Shown here piece after piece: positions 62,286 through 64,000 of a DNA stretch of 64,000 nucleotides (positions are counted from its first letter, which is position 1; each line of letters begins with the position of its first letter). The translations under genes and the position numbers were made by a program. The DNA is taken from positions 1,569,610 through 1,633,609 of the forward strand of contig ML664159.1 in NCBI GenBank assembly GCA_007570785.1, in the 5' to 3' direction. Source of the DNA: Antilocapra americana. Lineage: Eukaryota; Chordata; Mammalia; Artiodactyla; Antilocapridae. The notes under the pieces were generated by a model. The model was not told where the DNA came from, did no database searches, and saw nothing but the letters and a program-made list of their open reading frames with translations.

Positions 62286-62500
62286 TATTTGGGGGTATCT
62301 CAGATGGTGAAGACTCTGCCTGTAATGAGGGAGACCCAAGTTCAACCCCTGGGTCAGGAAGGTCTCCTGAAGAAGAGAATGGCAACCCATTCCAGTATTC
62401 TTGCCTGGAGAACTCCATGAACAGAGGAGCCTGGAGGGTTACATAGTCCATGGTGTTGCAAAGAGTTGGACATGGCTGAGGGACTAACACACCCTGGCCA
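62286..62500 (+). mobile_element. Bov-tA SINE
   Basis: tatctcagatggtgaagact to gttggacatggctgagggac. Confidence 0.9.
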
Positions 62501-63850
62501 TGTTAGGAAGACAAACTCTCCTGGTAAATGGTTCTAACATTGAGGCCTTAGAAATCACCTCATTCATGAAAATATACATTTTTGGCTTTATTTTGTCAGG
62601 TATTTTCCTAAAAATGATGGCCCAAGAGATCAGAAACATATTTGCAAATTGTTTGCTACTGAAAACAAGTGGGTTTGGTAGTCCACAATCTATACACAAG
62701 AAGCAAAAGAGCGTGAGGTTTTTTTTTTAACTTTAGGCAGATACTACTCATTGCTTATTCAGGCACACTTTGGCCATGTGCCTAGCTTAAAAACATTTCC
62801 CAGCCCCCTTTGCACATACAGGATACCAAAATTCATGGATGCTAAAGTATCTTATATATAATAGTGTTGTGCAGTCATGTTATTAGTTTCTGGCCAGTGT
62901 GATATAAGTGCAAGTTCATGAGTGGATTTCTATGAAAAGCATTCTAACAGGGGACTAATTCAGTTAACAGGTACTCTTTTGTTCTTGATCCTTCCTGCTA
63001 TCTGAATATAAATTATGGTGGCTTGAACTGTAGCAGTCATCGTATAATTATAAGACTTCCTTGAACAAGAAATCTAGGTCTTTCCCTTCTCCCTTCTCTC
63101 TGCCACTTCTTCTCCCTTGTATCATGCAGTGTAATACTTACGAAAGTCCTAACAATGTAGAGAAGCTTAGAAAAAAAATGAAACCTGGAAGGGCACAGAG
63201 TTGCCGTAACTCTACACTGCCTCCCCTCAAGGTTTTTACATGTAGAAAATGAATTCTTATTGAAGATGCTGTTTTTTAAATTCCATGTTATATACCGGGC
63301 CATAATGGGAGTCAGCCTACAGAAGCTTACCCTGCCAAAGTAACCACGACTCCTGATATTGTTGTATGATCTCTTCCTACGATAAACTAGGCAGTCTATA
63401 GCATATGGCAAAAGGGACCTGTGATATCCAAAGCTAGGTCATAAAAGGTCTGGCAGCTTCCAACTTGGTTTCATGGATTATTCCACTCTGGGGTTAACCA
63501 GTACCAACATCATACAGCAACTCAAGCAGCCCTGTGGAGATGCCCACATGAAAAGAAAATGAGGTCTCTCTCAGCAAGAACTTGAGAATCACACAAGGAA
63601 AAAACCCTGAAAGTACATCATCCCATCTCAGTCAAACCTTCAGATGGCTGTATTTTTATGAGACAGCTCAAGCCAGAACCAGATAGACTCAAAGAAACCA
63701 TGAAACGTAATAAGTGGTCATTCACTTTCGGGTAATTTGTTATTGGCAATGGACAATAAAATGTTTGTCTATTGACATTAATCCTCCAGAACGCCCTGGT
63801 ATTGTAATCTAGTGTCCATGAAATTAACCTTGAACTCCTCAAAATTATTT
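62501..63850. other. Intron/upstream, nothing assigned
   Basis: No exon. A short Tigger-like scrap at 62818-62880 (ggataccaaaattcatggat). Confidence 0.5.
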
Positions 63851-63854
63851 CATT

Positions 63855-64000
63855 AGTTATACTCAGTATTCACAGGGAATTGGTTTCAGGACCCCCGATG
63901 GATACCAAAATCCATGGATGCTCAAGTCCCTTATATAGTGTAGTGCAGTCAGCCCTCCATATCTGTGGGTCCCACATCTGCAGACTCAAACAGTCCTAAC
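63855..64000 (-). mobile_element. Tigger-type DNA transposon end
   Basis: ggaattggtttcaggacccc and ggataccaaaatccatggat then cagtcagccctccatatctg: termini of a TcMar-Tigger MER element, with the interior deleted so the two ends are joined. Runs off the window. Confidence 0.65.

Overview
This is about 64 kb of a ruminant (most likely bovid) nuclear genome. The evidence is the repeat content: several kilobases of BovB (RTE-type) LINE, many Bov-tA and Bov-A SINEs, CHR-type tRNA-Glu SINEs, young 5'-truncated L1 copies, and older mammal-wide repeats (MIR, L2, MER5, MER2, old L1). I cannot tell cattle, sheep and goat apart from the sequence alone.

The only host gene I can support is PLCH1 (phospholipase C eta-1), on the minus strand. 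Four consecutive coding exons are present, in transcription order at 27078-26932, 24882-24639, 10455-10326 and 6349-6179. They encode most of the N-terminal PH domain and the first EF-hand modules. All lengths and phases fit one open reading frame. The first coding exon lies beyond 64000 or was not found, and the exons after 6179 (catalytic X/Y boxes, C2) lie below position 1. About 99% of the window is therefore PLCH1 intron or upstream sequence. The clearest biological point is that the 14.2-kb intron between the second and third exons seen here has U12-type (minor spliceosome) signals: a 5' site beginning ATATCCTCC and a TTCCTTGAC branch site 11 nt before the acceptor, with apparent AT...AA ends.

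Layout. 1-6.2 kb: intron with an L1 3' end, a MIR, an LTR fragment, then an L1 and a CHR SINE. 6.2-10.5 kb: two EF-hand exons around an intron holding L1 pieces. 10.7-14.75 kb: a mariner MITE hairpin followed by a long BovB. 15.3-18.2 kb: SINE, BovB tail, MIR and hAT fossils. 19.0-22.7 kb: an old L1 split by a MER2 DNA transposon, itself split by a BovB. 24.6-27.1 kb: two PH-domain exons. 29.0-31.7 kb: a MIR split by a BovB. 33-42.7 kb: Bov-tA SINEs, MER5 and MIR fossils, a 157-bp L1 inside a SINE, and a young L1 3' end. 43.6-46.1 kb: an antisense L1 interrupted by three later elements. 50.74-50.89 kb: a short CpG-rich block with NRF1-like and CTCF-like motifs. 52.8-58.9 kb: SINEs and sparse repeats. 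58.9-62.2 kb: another long BovB. 62.8-64 kb: Tigger-type DNA transposon pieces.

I found no bacterial-type system, CRISPR array, rRNA or functional tRNA gene. Long open frames outside the four exons are decayed LINE proteins or their antisense shadows.
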